Positions 53,112-61,457 of a stretch of 64,000 nucleotides of DNA are shown here, in pieces (the first letter of the stretch is position 1; each line of letters opens with the position of its first letter). A program made the position numbers and the translations under genes. Under the pieces are notes generated by a model that was given only the letters and a program-made list of their open reading frames with translations, searched no databases and was not told where the DNA came from. This stretch comes from Frondihabitans peucedani (lineage in GTDB: Bacteria > Actinomycetota > Actinomycetes > Actinomycetales > Microbacteriaceae), in the NCBI RefSeq assembly GCF_039537585.1, contig NZ_BAABAU010000001.1, forward strand, positions 930,001 through 994,000, read 5' to 3'.

Positions 53112-53648
53112 ATGAGCCGGATGTCGATCACACTGAGCCCCGGCCGCGGGGGCGCCGGAGGCGTGTCGGGCGACGACGGCTGGATCTCGACCTCGAGCAC
53201 GGCCTCGACCTCCACCGCGGTGCGAGATGCCCCGACGCCGCGAGCGTCTACCCTGACAGCGACCCTCCTCGCCCCGTCCGCCCGCCGCAGCGCCTGCCCG
53301 CTCGCGTCGAGCTGCTCCTGCGTCTTTCAGCCCGCGGCCGACGGAGCCATGACTGTCGCCACGCTCGAGCGCACGCTCGGCACCGCGCTGCAGTCCGACC
53401 TGCACGACGAGCTGACCCGCTGGACCGACCTCGGCTACGCCGTCACCCAGGCCACCGACACGACCGTGGTGCTCGAGCGTCGCCGACTGCTCGGCTTCTG
53501 CGTCAACGCGGCGCTGACGGCGGTCACCGGCCTGCTGTGGCTGGCCTACTGGATCCCCCGCACCCGGCACCCGCGCTTCGACGTCGTCACGCTGACGTCT
53601 GCCGACGACGGCTCGGTCGTCAGTGAGCACCGCCTCGACCGGCGCTGA
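53112..53648 (+). CDS. Small membrane protein with uncertain N terminus
   Basis: The open frame from ATG 53112 encodes 178 residues, and TAGGCT plus six bases precedes this ATG as in many genes here. The first 80 residues are Ser/Thr/Ala-rich and look weakly coding. The last 99 residues, from ATG 53349 (MTVATLERTLGTALQ), look real, with a soluble segment, a membrane helix (LLGFCVNAALTAVTGLLWLAYWI) and a basic tail. The 3' end overlaps the convergent MFS gene by 29 bases. Function is unknown. The true start may be either site. Confidence 0.5.
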   Translation: MSRMSITLSPGRGGAGGVSGDDGWISTSSTASTSTAVRDAPTPRASTLTATLLAPSARRSACPLASSCSCVFQPAADGAMTVATLERTLGTALQSDLHDELTRWTDLGYAVTQATDTTVVLERRRLLGFCVNAALTAVTGLLWLAYWIPRTRHPRFDVVTLTSADDGSVVSEHRLDRR

Positions 53649-54858
53649 CTCGCAGCACGGCCAGTGCCACCACCGGCACCAGTGTCAACGCGGCGAACCC
53701 GGTTCCGACCAGGATCGGGCCCACCACTCCGAGGGATGACTCGAGCGCCAGCCCGGCGACGCCCGTCCCGACCGCCGTCCCCACGTTGAACGCCGACACC
53801 GTGAGCGACGACCCGAGCGTCGCGGCCTGCCCGGCGGCCCGGACGGCGAGCAGCGTCAGCACGCTGTTCGCGCTGAAGCCGAACAGCCCGAGCAGCACCA
53901 CGACGGCGATCGTCGCCGCCGGCGCGCCCGTGATCACGGCGAGCAGCCCGAGCAGGACGCAGGTGACGGCAGGGGTGACCACCGTCACCGCGTGCGGCCT
54001 CGCGTCGCCGAGACGGCTGGCGAGGAGGGTGCCGGAGAGACTCCCCACCCCGAAGCAGGTGAGCACCAGCGGCACGAAGCCGATCGCGATCCCCGCGTGA
54101 TCGGTGAGGATCGGCGAGATGAAGGCGTAAGCGGAGAGCATCGCGGCGTTGGTGGTCGCGCAGGCGACGAGGGCGATCCAGAGGCGCGGTGCCCGGAGTC
54201 CTCGGAGCTCCCCGCGGATCGTCGCGCCCTCGGTGGCCCCGGCGTCGTGCGGCACGAACCGAGCGATCATCGCTGCTGCCACCACGGCGAGGACCGCGAT
54301 CGACCAGAAGGTGCCGCGCCAGCCGAGCGTCTGCCCGACGAACGCCCCGAGGGGGACGCCCGCGACGCCCGCGAGAGCGCCGCCCGCGCCGACGACGCCG
54401 AGTGCTCTCGATCCTGAGCCGGTTCCTGCCAGGCGCACCGCGAGCACGGAGGCGACCGCCCAGAACGCGCCCGTCGCGAGAGCGGTGAGGAAGCGCGCGG
54501 CCAAGAGGATCGTGAAGTCCGAGGCGAGGGCGACGATCACGTGCCCGACGATGAAGACGGCGAGCGCCAGCAGCAGGGTCGACCGCTTCGACAGCCGCAG
54601 GGTCACCAGGGTCATCGTCGGGGCCCCGACGATCATGCCGATGGCGAAGACGGTGATCAGGAGTCCGGCGTGCGCGAGCGAGACGCTCAGGTCGCCGGCG
54701 ATCTCGGGGAGGACGCCCGCCACGACGAACTCGCTCGTGACCATGAGGAAGGTCCCGAGGGCGAGGACGAAGACGACGAGCGGGAGCGGCTGGCGTGATC
54801 CTGCCGGGGCCTGCTGCCGGACGGAGCCCGTTGCCGGGCCGGCGGTGGAGCCCGTCAC
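53620..54858 (-). CDS. MFS transporter, DHA1 type
   Basis: The 412-residue protein has twelve predicted membrane segments. DHA1-like features are FLMVTSEFVVAGVLPEIAGDL in helix 1, the GAPTMTLVTLRLSKR loop between helices 2 and 3, and GALAGVAGVPLGAFVGQTLGWRGTFW with the motif C-type GxxxGxPxG and the RxxFW end. It resembles AraJ/Cmx-like exporters of sugars or drugs. The GTG start overlaps the preceding gene's stop (GTGA), so it is coupled to the small membrane protein gene. Confidence 0.88.
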   Translation of the reverse strand: MTGSTAGPATGSVRQQAPAGSRQPLPLVVFVLALGTFLMVTSEFVVAGVLPEIAGDLSVSLAHAGLLITVFAIGMIVGAPTMTLVTLRLSKRSTLLLALAVFIVGHVIVALASDFTILLAARFLTALATGAFWAVASVLAVRLAGTGSGSRALGVVGAGGALAGVAGVPLGAFVGQTLGWRGTFWSIAVLAVVAAAMIARFVPHDAGATEGATIRGELRGLRAPRLWIALVACATTNAAMLSAYAFISPILTDHAGIAIGFVPLVLTCFGVGSLSGTLLASRLGDARPHAVTVVTPAVTCVLLGLLAVITGAPAATIAVVVLLGLFGFSANSVLTLLAVRAAGQAATLGSSLTVSAFNVGTAVGTGVAGLALESSLGVVGPILVGTGFAALTLVPVVALAVLRVSAGRGGAH

Positions 54859-55349
54859 GCGGTCGCCTTCCAGCGGAAGTACCGGGCGCGCTGCGCCGTG
54901 AAGACGAACGCCGGGACGACGACGATGCCGAGACCGGCGCCGAGCAGCCAGGCGTCGGCGGCGGACGGGGTGCCGAACACCCGCAGCACGAGGAGCACCT
55001 GCAGGATCGCCCACGCGATCACGACCCCGAGGCTCACGAGGCTCCGCGTCTTCTCGGCTCGCGTCGGGGTCGGCTGCGCGTGGATCCGGGAGAAGAGGCG
55101 GAAATCGATGAAGATGGCCGCCTGGACCAGCAGAGGAAGCCAGGAGGAACGTCCGTCCGGGTGGCGCTCCATCCCGGCGAGCGCGATCAGGCAGACGACC
55201 AGGATGGCAGCCTGGATGCAGCGCAGGATGAGGAACGAGCGTCTGCTCACGGGCTCGTTGGAGTCCGGGATCTCGGCGTTCGGATCCTCGATGTACGACC
55301 GCGACGCCCCCTGCTGCCACACCGGCGGGCGCGGCTTCCTCTTCTGCAC
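54855..55349 (-). CDS. Four-span membrane protein of unknown function
   Basis: The 164-residue protein has a soluble N terminus of about 38 residues and four membrane segments (LRCIQAAILVVCLIALAG, SWLPLLVQAAIFIDFRLF, VSLGVVIAWAILQVLLVLRVF, AWLLGAGLGIVVVPAFVFTA) with a basic C terminus. The GTG start follows CAGGGT and six bases. It is the first gene of a two-gene transcript with the MFS exporter, overlapping by four bases. No family was recognised. Confidence 0.7.
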   Translation of the reverse strand: MQKRKPRPPVWQQGASRSYIEDPNAEIPDSNEPVSRRSFLILRCIQAAILVVCLIALAGMERHPDGRSSWLPLLVQAAIFIDFRLFSRIHAQPTPTRAEKTRSLVSLGVVIAWAILQVLLVLRVFGTPSAADAWLLGAGLGIVVVPAFVFTAQRARYFRWKATA

Positions 55350-55377
55350 ACTCCGACCCTGCCACCGAACGGCGGGT

Positions 55378-55803
55378 TCAGTCCTGTCGTGTCCGGGCGA
55401 ATTCGAGACTCTCTCGGACGAATCCGACGACGGTGGCCAGTTCGTCGGCGTCGCGCGGGCCGTATACCAGGAACTCCGTGCCGAAGTCCTCGTACTGGTG
55501 CGGCTCCGTCCAGCCGGCCTCGGTCAGCTCTCGACCCCGGTCGGCGGGCAGGCACAGGTGAAGGCTCGTGTCGTGGACACCGTGCAGGTGGACGGGCTCC
55601 GGCCGCTGCCCCGGCGCGAGCGACGTCTCGGGTGCGGCCTCGACCGTCACGTCGTCGAGGAAGACGGCGCGGGACGACGGCGGCGACACCTGGCTGTGGC
55701 CCTCCCTCGCCTGAGGCAGGTCGAAGACCGTGGCGACGAGCTCGCCCCAGAGGGCCGGCGACGACCGCTGGCTCAACTGCGTCTGGGGGCCCTCCGTGGA
55801 CAC
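55378..55803 (-). CDS. DUF5519 (luciferase-domain-like) family protein
   Basis: The 141-residue protein has VHLHGVHDTSLHLCLPADRGRELTEAGW and the later PHQYEDFGTEFLVYGPRD, the conserved part of proteins named luciferase family/DUF5519. They are not bacterial luciferase alpha/beta chains, and their function is unknown. The GTG start has GGGAG at a normal distance. It ends 28 bases upstream of the four-span membrane protein gene, so cotranscription is possible. Confidence 0.7.
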   Translation of the reverse strand: MSTEGPQTQLSQRSSPALWGELVATVFDLPQAREGHSQVSPPSSRAVFLDDVTVEAAPETSLAPGQRPEPVHLHGVHDTSLHLCLPADRGRELTEAGWTEPHQYEDFGTEFLVYGPRDADELATVVGFVRESLEFARTRQD

Positions 55804-55923
55804 CCGGGGTCGTTCTCCCGGACGTGCGCGACCTGCATCCGGCCATGGTGGTGAGCGGCACTCCCCCGCCGCCCTGCTGCGCTCTGCGCCGGCCGCGCGG
55901 CCGCCCTGCCGCCCTGCCGCAGA

Positions 55924-55981
55924 AGTACGTTCTCACGTCGGAAGTACGTCCTCGAGCGCACTTCCGACGTCAGAACGTACT
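55924..55981. terminator. 58-base inverted repeat with 22-base arms
   Basis: Arms 55924-55945 and 55960-55981 are complementary at 21 of 22 positions, with a 14-base loop. Both arms carry AGTACGT or its complement, and an extra copy of AGTACGT sits at 55943-55949. The element begins 14 bases beyond the stop of the minus-strand PadR-partner gene, the place for a terminator, but the stem is far longer and less GC-rich than the others in the window and has no T tract. A mobile-element remnant or protein-binding site is the alternative. Confidence 0.6.
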
Positions 55982-55994
55982 CGCCGGTCTCAGG

Positions 55995-56936
55995 TCAGTC
56001 CAGAGCGGTCCCACGCCGCGAGGGGCGGAGGTCGAGCCGACCGCTGCTGGAGAGGACGAGCAGGACGACGCCGAGAGCGACGGGCAAGGCGACCATCAAG
56101 GCCGAACCATTCTCGTAGAGGTCGCCGGTCAGACGCGCGACGACGAACGTGGTCGTGAGAGGCACGAGGGCCAGGATGATCGTGAAGCCCGCGCGCCAGA
56201 GTCGAGCGACCGCGAGTCCGACGGCCACCACGATGGTCGCCGCTGCGGCGTACCAGATGGCCGCGATCGCGCCCCAGAGACTGCTCGTCTGCGGGTAGGC
56301 GGCCGACCATTCGAACGATCCCAGGAAGAGGACGACGGCCACTGCGGCCCAACCGAGTGCGGCGAGCGCGGTGACGTTCCGTCCGGCGGGCCTGCCGATC
56401 ACGGCGAGGAGCGCGCACGCGGAGAGGAAGACCAGGGTGGGGCGGTCGCCGAAGAAGATCTCGGGAGCCAGGGCGGTGACTGCTGTGAACACGAGCGACA
56501 GGCCGAGAACCACTCGACCGACGAGCCACCGCCGCCCGACGGCGAGCGCGAGCGCGGCGAGCCAGAGGACCGCGAGGACCAGGCTCGGGTTCAGGAGCGA
56601 AGCGGCGCTCGATGGATACGCGCTGAGCCCCGGCCCCCTCGTCCCCCACGGGACCCACGTGCCCATCACGAACGAGGCCGCGGCGAGGCCTGCGCCGAGC
56701 GTGAGGGCGACCGTGCTCGCGGCATTCCGCACTGCGGGCTCGACGAGGAGGTCGAGGCGCGCGCTGCTGCCGTGGACCCGGATGGAGGCGGCCTCGCCCC
56801 GGGCGGGCAGGCTCCGGCCCTGGGCCTCGGCGACGCCGAGGAGCGTGCCGAGGAGCACGTCGCCGTTCCGCGCCCGCCACGACCGCGGGTACCAGCGCAG
56901 GAGGCGGCGGTAGGTCTCGTCGAGCGACGTCATCAC
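55995..56936 (-). CDS. PadR-linked multi-span membrane protein
   Basis: The 313-residue protein begins with a cytosolic head YRRLLRWYPRSWRARNGDVLLGTLLGVAEA, a segment characteristic of membrane proteins encoded next to PadR regulators in actinobacteria. About seven to eight membrane helices follow. The ATG overlaps the PadR stop (ATGA), so the two are coupled. The function of this class is unknown. A sensor or efflux accessory role is often suggested. The operon ends at the 58-base inverted repeat. Confidence 0.78.
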   Translation of the reverse strand: MMTSLDETYRRLLRWYPRSWRARNGDVLLGTLLGVAEAQGRSLPARGEAASIRVHGSSARLDLLVEPAVRNAASTVALTLGAGLAAASFVMGTWVPWGTRGPGLSAYPSSAASLLNPSLVLAVLWLAALALAVGRRWLVGRVVLGLSLVFTAVTALAPEIFFGDRPTLVFLSACALLAVIGRPAGRNVTALAALGWAAVAVVLFLGSFEWSAAYPQTSSLWGAIAAIWYAAAATIVVAVGLAVARLWRAGFTIILALVPLTTTFVVARLTGDLYENGSALMVALPVALGVVLLVLSSSGRLDLRPSRRGTALD

Positions 56937-57295
56937 GCGATCCCTCCCGTCGCGGCAGGCCGTACCGGGCGCGACGTGCGGCCGGAGAGCTGTCGGCGCA
57001 CGACGGCCACTTTCTGCTCGAGACGCTCCGCCTCGGCCTGGAGGCGCGCCCTGCCCTCCGGGGTCGCGACGAAGTAGCGTCGCAGCCGCCCGTCGACGAC
57101 CTCGTCGCCGTCGGTGCTGACGAGCCCCTCGTCGACGAGTCGGTCGAGGGACGCGTAGAGGGTGGTGACCGCCAGCGAGACGGCCCCTCCGCTCAGGGCC
57201 GACGTCTCGCGGATCAGCGCGTAGCCGTGCTGCCGCCCTTCGGCCAGGGCGGCGAGGATCCAGAAGGCGGGCTCCCGCAGGTCGGTTGTCTCCAT
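56933..57295 (-). CDS. PadR-family transcriptional regulator
   Basis: The 120-residue protein is a short PadR winged helix: REPAFWILAALAEGRQHGYALI at the start, LAVTTLYASLDRLVDEGLV as recognition helix and wing, and RRYFVATPEGRARLQAEAERL leading into the dimerisation helix. The start is TATGCT, six bases, ATG. An imperfect dyad over its promoter suggests autoregulation together with the coupled membrane protein gene. Confidence 0.9.
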   Translation of the reverse strand: METTDLREPAFWILAALAEGRQHGYALIRETSALSGGAVSLAVTTLYASLDRLVDEGLVSTDGDEVVDGRLRRYFVATPEGRARLQAEAERLEQKVAVVRRQLSGRTSRPVRPAATGGIA

Positions 57296-57303
57296 GACTA
57301 GAG

Positions 57304-57326
57304 CATATGCCCGTGGCGGGAATATG
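57304..57326. promoter_or_regulatory. PadR operator candidate over the padR promoter
   Basis: CATATGCCCG, three bases, CGGGAATATG forms a 10+10 dyad with one mismatch. Its left part overlaps the -10 hexamer TATGCT (302-307 on the minus strand), so binding would block the promoter. PadR proteins commonly bind AT-flanked dyads of this size next to their own gene. Confidence 0.6.
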
Positions 57327-57381
57327 ACCAGGAGGGTAGATGCTCTCGCCGACTATCGACTGCCGCGAAGGGGCCGACCGG

Positions 57382-57867
57382 CTAGACCACGCCGTCCGAA
57401 CCAGCCGCGACGGCGCCGACCACCGGGTCCTCCGGCCCGCCGAGCATCGGCCGGAGACTCGCGACGACCGCCTCCGTCGCGGCAGGATCGTCGCCGAACC
57501 AGCTGTTGCTCGCGAGCACCACGGGATACGCCTCCGCCAGCAGCGCCAGCCCGTCGTCGGTCAGGTGGATCCGCGAGTGGCGGCCCCGGCCGCGATCGGC
57601 CCCGCGGGTCAGGAGCGCCCGTGCGTCGAGCCCGCCGACGAGCCCGGTCATGCTCTGCGGCCGGACTCCCACGGCGCGAGCGAGGTCGGCCTGGCTGAGG
57701 CCGTCGGCCGCGGCGAGCTGCACGAGGACGCCGAACTCGACCGGGGTCAGTCCCAGCGGCTCGAGGGAGTCGGCGAGGCGGCGGGCGAGTTCGCGGGCGG
57801 CTCGGATGACCGTCCAGGCGGCGATGGCGTCGATGTCGCCGCGCGTCGGGGAGATCCGTTCAGACAT
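57382..57867 (-). CDS. MarR-family transcriptional regulator
   Basis: The 161-residue winged-helix protein has helix-turn-helix residues around QADLARAVGVRPQSMTGLVGGLDARALLTR and a wing RHSRIHLTDDGLALL. The start is TACGAT, six bases, ATG. It is divergent from an NmrA-type reductase gene and the two share a perfect 8+8 dyad in a 56-base intergenic space, so the reductase is the probable target. The ligand is unknown. Such pairs frequently sense quinones or electrophiles. Confidence 0.9.
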   Translation of the reverse strand: MSERISPTRGDIDAIAAWTVIRAARELARRLADSLEPLGLTPVEFGVLVQLAAADGLSQADLARAVGVRPQSMTGLVGGLDARALLTRGADRGRGRHSRIHLTDDGLALLAEAYPVVLASNSWFGDDPAATEAVVASLRPMLGGPEDPVVGAVAAGSDGVV

Positions 57868-57893
57868 GTCCCGATCGTATCGGAGTAGGGTTC

Positions 57894-57913
57894 AGTATCA
57901 GTTAGCTGATACT
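57894..57913. promoter_or_regulatory. MarR operator between divergent regulator and reductase genes
   Basis: AGTATCAG, four bases, CTGATACT is a perfect dyad of 20 bases. It covers the position where the marR promoter's -35 would lie, and its right half (GATACT) could be the -10 of the reductase gene. It ends just before AGGAGGA of that gene. One bound dimer could therefore control both genes. Confidence 0.72.
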
Positions 57914-57923
57914 AGGAGGAACC

Positions 57924-58802
57924 ATGAGCGAACTCATCGCGATCACGGGTGTGACCGGCGACGTCGGCGGCAAGACCCTCGAGAAGCTGCGGGCCGCGGG
58001 CGCCCCGGTGCGGGCCGTCGTCCGCCGCCGCGAGCAGGCCGAGGCGCTGCAGGCCCGAGGCGTCGATGCCAGGATCGCCGACCTCGGCGACCGCACGGCC
58101 CTCGCCGCGGCGCTCGACGGCGTCGACCAGCTGTTCCTGGTCACGGCCGCGACCCAGAAGCAGGCCGAGCACGGGGCGAACGGCGTGTGGGCGGCGAAGG
58201 AGGCCGGCGTCCGGGCGATCGTGCAGCTCTCCGGCGGCGACGCGGCCGAGCACTCGCCGATGCCCTGGGCCAGCGCCATCTGGCAGATCGACGAGCTGGT
58301 GCGCGCGAGCGGTCTGGAGCGGACGATCCTGCACCCGTCCGGGTTCATGACGAACCTCGAGTCGTCGGGGCCGGCGATCCGGAAGGGGCTGTTCCCGCAG
58401 ACCATGGGCCGCGGCCGGATCGGCTGGATCGACACCGACGACATCGCCCGGGTCGCCGCCCACGTGCTTCGCGAAGGCGTCCACGTCGGTGCGGAGCCCG
58501 TGCTGACCGGGCCGGAGCTCCTCGACGGCCGCGGCGTCGCGCGGGGCCTCGCGGAGGGGCTCGGGCGCGGGGTGCGGTACGTGCATGTGCCCAGCAGGGT
58601 GTTCGCCGTGATCCTGCGAGCCAACGGCGTCCCTGCCTGGCAGGCGGAGGGCCTCCGGCAGCAGTTCGGCGTCGTGGCCCGCCGCGGGCTCGACGGGGTC
58701 GACCTGCTCACCACCGACGTCGAGCGGATCACCGGCGAGCCCGCGCGGTCGCTCGCCGCCTGGGCTCGTTCGCGGCGGGCGGTGCTGCTCGGCGAGGGGT
58801 GA
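57924..58802 (+). CDS. NmrA/QOR-like NAD(P)-binding reductase
   Basis: The 292-residue atypical SDR has GVTGDVGGKTLEKL as dinucleotide loop, VVRRREQAEALQARGVDARIADL for NADP discrimination, and VDQLFLVTAA, VQLSGGDAA and ERTILHPSGFMTN typical of the NmrA/YtfG-type quinone oxidoreductase group. AGGAGGA precedes the ATG by four bases. Divergent MarR and the shared operator suggest induction by a small reactive compound, perhaps its own substrate. Confidence 0.87.
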   Translation: MSELIAITGVTGDVGGKTLEKLRAAGAPVRAVVRRREQAEALQARGVDARIADLGDRTALAAALDGVDQLFLVTAATQKQAEHGANGVWAAKEAGVRAIVQLSGGDAAEHSPMPWASAIWQIDELVRASGLERTILHPSGFMTNLESSGPAIRKGLFPQTMGRGRIGWIDTDDIARVAAHVLREGVHVGAEPVLTGPELLDGRGVARGLAEGLGRGVRYVHVPSRVFAVILRANGVPAWQAEGLRQQFGVVARRGLDGVDLLTTDVERITGEPARSLAAWARSRRAVLLGEG

Positions 58803-58870
58803 GCGCCGCCGGTCACCCCCGTGCGGGAGCTCGGCGTCCGATGTCGGCCTCCGCCCGCTACACGACCGAG

Positions 58871-58912
58871 GACACCCGGGTCACAACCGCGGACACCCGG
58901 GTCACAACCGCG
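58871..58912. repeat. Perfect 21-base tandem duplication across the pnkp stop codon
   Basis: Two identical 21-base units (58871-58891 and 58892-58912) abut each other, with a partial third copy before them. The unit is seven codons long and includes the pnkp stop, so a second in-frame stop lies 21 bases after the first. The core ACCCGGGT is palindromic. Replication slippage is the simplest origin. Confidence 0.85.
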
Positions 58913-61457
58913 GATCCACCGGCTCCGACTCCATGGCGAGCACCCCGAACACGGCCTGGTGCACGCGCCACACCGGCTCCTCGGCGACGAAGCGCTCGAC
59001 GGCCTCGACTCCGAGGGCGTACTCGCGGAGAGCCATCGATCTCTTGTGCCCCACGTCGCGGTCGCGGAGGCGTGCGAGGTTCGCCGGCTCCAGGTAGTCG
59101 GGCCCGTAGATGATCCGGAGATACTCGGCCCCTCGCACCTTGATCCCCGGCTGGGCGAGCGAGCGGGTGCCTCGAGTGAGACCCACCGCCGGCTTCACCA
59201 CCATGCCCTCGCCGCCGTCCGCCGTGAGTGCCTCCCACCAGTCCGTTGCCGCAGCCTCCGACTCGGGGACGGCGAGGTCGACCTCGATCCGGCGGGTGCG
59301 TCGGATGAAGGCCTCGTCGGCCTCCGCGAGCCGGTCGGCGAGCGCGAGGTGCCACGCGTGCTCCTGGCCGAGGTGGCTGGCCCCCTCGGACGCGAGCAGT
59401 TGGAAGGGCGCGAGCTGGACGCCGTCGAGACCCGAGACGGGGGCGCTGTAGCGACGGTACGCGTCGCGGTACGCCTCCGCGTTCGCTGCGCGGCTCTCGG
59501 TGCGCGCGAGGAGGTCGCCGACGTCGACGCCCCGGTCGAGGGCGGTCTGCAGGATCGCGGCCGCGGCCGGAAGCGCAGCAGTCGCCGCCGCTGCGACGCT
59601 CGCGTACTGCTCGCGGATCATCGCGCCCGCCTTGAGAGACCACGGCAGGAGCTCGGCGTCGAAGAGGAGCCAGGAGGTCTCGAGCTCCTCCCACAGGCCT
59701 GCAGCGGCCGCTGCTCGGTCGAGCCGCTCGAGGAACGCCTCGCCGGTGGCGTCGTCGAAGAACGGGCGGCCGGTCCGGGTGTGGACCGCACCCCTCCAGC
59801 CGGAGGGTGCACCGAATCGCGCGGGGTCGCGGGTGAGCAGCACGACAGCTCGCGAGCCCATGTGCTTCTCCTCGCAGAGGACACGCTCGACGCCCTCTCT
59901 CCGGTACGAGGCGAACGCCTCGGCGGGGTGCTCCAGGACCCCGGGGCGGCTCGAGACGTGCGGCGGACTCATGGTCGGCGGCAGGTAGACGAGGCGTCGA
60001 GGGTCGGTGGCGAAGCGGCTCATGACCTCCAGAGCGCCGGCGGCGCTGTCCTCGCGGATGCCCACCTTCCCGAACGCGCGGGTCTCGACGACCTGCTTGC
60101 CGAGGACGTCGTCGATGCGGAGGAGGCCCGGGTCGCGCGGGGGCGCCGTGCCGGTGGTACCCGTCGCGGATCCTGCTCGCCCGAGCGGAGCGGCCGGCTC
60201 GTACCAGACCTTCTCGGCCGGCACGCTGACGACCTCCTTCTCGGGGTAGCGCAGTGCGCTGAGCCTCCCGCCGAACACGCAGCCCGTGTCGAGGCACATG
60301 GTGCCGTTGACCCACTCCGCCTCGAGGGTCGGGACGTGCCCGTAGAGCACCGTCGCCGAGCCGCGGTAGTCGTCCGCCCACGGGAGCCGGACCGGGAGGC
60401 CGTACTCGTCGGTCTCGCCGGTGGTGTCGCCGAACAGGGAGAAGGCGCGGACCCTGCCGGAGGCGCGGCCGTGGTACTTCTCGATCAGTCCGGCGTGGGC
60501 GACGACGAGGCGCCCGTCGTCGAGGACGAGGTGCGAGACGAGATCGCGGCAGAACGTCAGGACCCTGTGGCGGAACTCGGCGCTCTCCTCCGAGAGCTGC
60601 GCGAGGGTCTCCGCGAGACCGTGACTCGCCTGGACCTTCTTGCCCTCGAGAGCGCGCACGAGCTTCGCCTCGTGGTTCCCCGGGACAGCCAGGGCGTGCC
60701 CGGCCTCGACCATGCCCATGGCCAGCCGCAGGACGCCCGGCGTGTCCGGGCCGCGGTCGACGAGGTCGCCGAGGAAGACGACGCGACGCCCGTCGGGATG
60801 CGCGGCGTCGACGGGTCTCCCCTCGTCGTCCCGCTCGATCTCGTAGCCGAGAGCACCGAGGAGCGACTCGAGCTCCGAGCGGCAGCCGTGCACGTCGCCG
60901 ATCGCATCGAACGGTCCGGTCTCGCCCCGCCGATCGTTGAGGAGCGGCTCGCGGACGAACTGGGCCTCCGCCACCGCATCCACGCCCGACAGGACGTGCA
61001 CGCGCCGGAAGCCCTCCTTGCCGAGGAACTTCAGCGAGCGGCGCAGCTGATCGTGCTGACGCTTGACGACGGACGCGCCGAAGGTGCGGTCGGCGCGGCT
61101 CGCGTTGCGCTCGACACACACGCTCTGCGGCACGTCGAGGACGACTGCGACCGGGAGCACGTCGTGCTCACGGGCGAGCTCGACGAGCGAGCGGCGCGAC
61201 TCGGGCTGGACGTTGGTCGCGTCGATGACCGTCAGGAGCCCGGCCTCGAGACGCTTGGCCGCGACGAAACGGAGGGCCTCGAAAGCGGCCTTCGTCGCCG
61301 CCTGGTCGTTCTCGTCGTTCGACACCAGGCCGCGGAACCAGTCGCTCGAGAGCGTCTCGAACGGGCCGAAGTGCTGCGCGGCGAAGGTCGACTTGCCGGA
61401 CCCGGAGGCGCCGACGAGGACGACGAGCGACATGTCGGGAAGGGCGAGCGGGGGCAT
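58902..61457 (-). CDS. pnkp: Polynucleotide kinase-phosphatase with ligase domain (RNA repair)
   Basis: The 851-residue protein has the three modules of bacterial Pnkp. The 5'-kinase (1-165) has P-loop GASGSGKST at 16-24. The binuclear-metal phosphatase (180-420) has GDVHG (187), GDLVDRG (230) and GNHE (260). The C-terminal adenylyltransferase/ligase-like domain (about 470-851) has nucleophile Lys531 in EEKHMGSRA and closing EGMVVKP. With Hen1 it repairs RNAs, notably tRNAs cut by ribotoxins, healing ends and sealing them. The ATG shares one base with the hen1 stop (TGATG), so the pair is translationally coupled. The full length agrees with the family. Confidence 0.96.
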   Translation of the reverse strand: MPPLALPDMSLVVLVGASGSGKSTFAAQHFGPFETLSSDWFRGLVSNDENDQAATKAAFEALRFVAAKRLEAGLLTVIDATNVQPESRRSLVELAREHDVLPVAVVLDVPQSVCVERNASRADRTFGASVVKRQHDQLRRSLKFLGKEGFRRVHVLSGVDAVAEAQFVREPLLNDRRGETGPFDAIGDVHGCRSELESLLGALGYEIERDDEGRPVDAAHPDGRRVVFLGDLVDRGPDTPGVLRLAMGMVEAGHALAVPGNHEAKLVRALEGKKVQASHGLAETLAQLSEESAEFRHRVLTFCRDLVSHLVLDDGRLVVAHAGLIEKYHGRASGRVRAFSLFGDTTGETDEYGLPVRLPWADDYRGSATVLYGHVPTLEAEWVNGTMCLDTGCVFGGRLSALRYPEKEVVSVPAEKVWYEPAAPLGRAGSATGTTGTAPPRDPGLLRIDDVLGKQVVETRAFGKVGIREDSAAGALEVMSRFATDPRRLVYLPPTMSPPHVSSRPGVLEHPAEAFASYRREGVERVLCEEKHMGSRAVVLLTRDPARFGAPSGWRGAVHTRTGRPFFDDATGEAFLERLDRAAAAAGLWEELETSWLLFDAELLPWSLKAGAMIREQYASVAAAATAALPAAAAILQTALDRGVDVGDLLARTESRAANAEAYRDAYRRYSAPVSGLDGVQLAPFQLLASEGASHLGQEHAWHLALADRLAEADEAFIRRTRRIEVDLAVPESEAAATDWWEALTADGGEGMVVKPAVGLTRGTRSLAQPGIKVRGAEYLRIIYGPDYLEPANLARLRDRDVGHKRSMALREYALGVEAVERFVAEEPVWRVHQAVFGVLAMESEPVDPRL

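Noticed and set aside
55924-55981. Inverted repeat as the two ends of an insertion sequence or MITE
   Set aside because: The arms enclose only 14 bases, no target duplication is visible, and the place right after a stop codon fits a terminator better; left open as an alternative.
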